Assembly (NCBI RefSeq): GCF_000315445.1 | Contig: NZ_JH992958.1 | Location: 47,625 to 111,624 of the forward strand | Reading direction: 5' to 3' | DNA: 64,000 bases | DNA from: Alloiococcus otitis ATCC 51267 | Lineage (GTDB): Bacteria; Bacillota; Bacilli; Lactobacillales; Carnobacteriaceae_A | In this document: piece after piece, positions 62,876 to 64,000 of the stretch | How the letters are laid out: each line of letters begins with the position of its first letter | Position numbering within the stretch: position 1 is the first letter of the stretch | Program-made: the position numbers and the translations under genes | The notes under the pieces: generated by a model | Databases searched by the model: none | Told to the model about the DNA's origin: nothing | What the model saw: the letters and a program-made list of their open reading frames with translations, nothing else

Positions 62876-64000
62876 CTAGTCTTCTTTGTCTTCTTTTTTG
62901 AACTTTTGAATGCCGAGTCCTGAAAGAAGGGCTGACAAACCAAGAGCTCCCAGAGCCCAAGCTGATGTGGCAGTGTCAGGTAAGGTATCTTGGTCTTTGG
63001 AATCTTTAGCCTGACTTGCTGAATCAGTTTGAGGGTTTTGGCTTGTTGCTTTCTGACTTGTAGCTTTTTCGCCTTTAGCCTGTTTAAGCAAGTAGTCAAG
63101 GGCCTTGTTGTCTTTGACCTGGCTAGCTTCTTTGGAGCCAGTGTCCTTGCTTGGAACTACTGGGGAAGTTTTGTCAGATTTGACTGGCTTGACGCTAGCT
63201 TTTGGAGTCTCTTGACTATCCACTGGATCGCTAGGATCTTGGCCTTCTTGGTCATCTGAGTCAGCTTGTGGGTCTTCGCTTTCTGCTGAGTCATCAGGTT
63301 TAGGTCCTAAGTCGTCAGAGTCTGGAGCTTGGCCACTTTCATCTGGATCTTTACCATCGTTATCTTGGTCAGGATCTTGGTCTGGGCTAGGACTGGTTGG
63401 AGCTTCTTCCTCGTAATCGATATTCCACTCGAAGTCTGGGGCTAGGAAGTCATAGACCGAGTCCACCGAACTTTCCCCTTCAATGGTTGGGTAGTCTGTG
63501 TCTTCTTCGTAGTCGATATTCCACTCGAAGTCTGGGGCTAGGAAGTCATAGACTGAATCCACTGAAGTTTCCCCTTCGATGGTTGGGTAGTCTTTGTCAT
63601 CTTCGTCGTCAATATTCCACTCAAAGACTGGGGCTAAGAAGTCATAGACCGAGTCAACGGAACTTTCCCCTTCGATAGTTGGATAGTCTGTGTCTTCTTC
63701 ATAGTCGATGTTCCACTCAAAGTCTGGAGCTAGGAAGTCATAGACCCAATCAACAGAGAGTTCTCCTTCAATGGTTGGGTAGTCTGTTCCTTCTTCGTCG
63801 TCAATGTTCCACTCGAAGTCTGGTGCTAGGAAGTCGTAGACCGAGTCCACCGAACTTTCCCCTTCGATGGTTGGATAGTCTGTTTCTTCTTCGTAATCGA
63901 TGTTCCACTCAAAGACCGGTGCCAAGAAGTCATAGACCGAATCAACGGAGAGTTCTCCTTCGATGGTTGGGTAGTCTTCGTCGTCTGTTTGACCAGCTGG
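62876..64000 (-). CDS. LPXTG-anchored surface protein with acidic 32-residue repeats (5' end beyond window)
   Basis: The C-terminal 375 or so residues are visible; the gene runs off the window edge in frame. The sorting signal is LPDTA followed by a hydrophobic stretch and a charged tail (FKKEDKED), so sortase A should anchor it. Before it lies a 170-residue D/S/P/Q-rich wall-spanning region. The distal part consists of 32-residue (96-bp) units of the type APDFEWNIDYEEDTDYPTIEGESS-, about six visible, differing at only a few positions. The repeats are very acidic and contain aromatic residues at fixed places. Probable adhesin or coat protein; ligand unknown. Confidence 0.92.
   Translation of the reverse strand, partial: PAGQTDDEDYPTIEGELSVDSVYDFLAPVFEWNIDYEEETDYPTIEGESSVDSVYDFLAPDFEWNIDDEEGTDYPTIEGELSVDWVYDFLAPDFEWNIDYEEDTDYPTIEGESSVDSVYDFLAPVFEWNIDDEDDKDYPTIEGETSVDSVYDFLAPDFEWNIDYEEDTDYPTIEGESSVDSVYDFLAPDFEWNIDYEEEAPTSPSPDQDPDQDNDGKDPDESGQAPDSDDLGPKPDDSAESEDPQADSDDQEGQDPSDPVDSQETPKASVKPVKSDKTSPVVPSKDTGSKEASQVKDNKALDYLLKQAKGEKATSQKATSQNPQTDSASQAKDSKDQDTLPDTATSAWALGALGLSALLSGLGIQKFKKEDKED
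63420..64000 (-). repeat. 96-bp in-frame tandem repeats
   Basis: About six near-identical units of 96 bp encode the 32-residue module. The high DNA identity implies recent expansion or recombination, and copy number may vary between strains. The array continues past the window end. Confidence 0.92.

Noticed and set aside
63397-63678. Plus-strand frame in the surface-protein repeats
   Set aside because: It is the antisense image of the 96-bp repeats.

Overview
The window looks like the chromosome of a low-to-mid GC member of the Lactobacillales, probably Aerococcaceae (Aerococcus-like). The evidence is Gram-positive lipoproteins, an LPXTG-anchored surface protein, a serS T-box leader, strong AGGAGG ribosome sites, cre-like operators and TTG/GTG starts. 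The genus is inferred from protein style only. Most genes lie on the minus strand; the phn operon, a YesL-like gene and a FadR-type regulator are on the plus strand.

Layout. 1-230: five tandem 41-bp repeats. 511-5513: cadD-like exporter and sbcDC. 5934-7590: serS with its T-box. 7600-11118: a D-serine catabolism locus (dsdA, an EIIC-like permease, a DauR-like regulator) with a consensus cre and palindromes at its promoter. 11549-16287: phnDCEE plus a cytosolic nucleotidase-like phosphatase behind a four-repeat PhoP-type box. 16742-19338: YesL-like protein, a decayed pseudogene and an MBL-fold hydrolase. 19473-23830: ugp-type glycerol-3-phosphate ABC operon with a frameshifted ugpE. 24128-32785: an Fbp/Afu-type ABC operon with a glycerophosphodiesterase, a 2H phosphoesterase and a PP2C-like protein; its binding-protein gene is split by an IS21-family element (30492-32642, 5-bp target duplication). 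33013-43339: a nine-gene hexuronate operon (uxaC, uxuA, uxuB, kdgA, kdgK, a GH31 glycosidase and a TRAP transporter), divergent from a FadR-type regulator. 44564-54722: an Lpl-type ABC transporter with three phosphoesterase-type proteins, MATE and YesL-like proteins. 54971-56094: split chromate transporter pair. 56224-60201: Cys-type sulfatase, its formylglycine-generating enzyme and mannose-family PTS IIC/IID. 60726-62513: a flavinylated fumarate-reductase-like lipoprotein. 62876-64000: the C-terminal part of an acidic-repeat LPXTG protein.

Two themes tie the window together. The first is organic phosphorus scavenging. Three separate operons (phn, the Afu-like one and the Lpl-like one) share one promoter geometry: four TTTACA-like hexamers at exact 11-bp steps, with the -10 hexamer starting 15 bases after the last repeat starts. 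This is the layout expected of PhoP-activated promoters, and ugp shows a weaker version. The Lpl-like operon with its PHP and metallophosphoesterase partners is the best candidate here for an undescribed system: a phosphate-starvation importer for a phosphorylated or phosphodiester-linked saccharide. The second theme is use of host glycans and urine or mucosal nutrients: hexuronates, sulfated sugars and D-serine, with cre sites at the three corresponding promoters.

The GH31/TRAP block (33.0-38.4 kb) and the chr/sulfatase/PTS block (54.9-60.7 kb) look more AT-rich than their neighbours, which suggests acquisition. Three lesions are visible: the IS21 insertion, the ugpE frameshift and the pseudogene at 17.5-18.0 kb.
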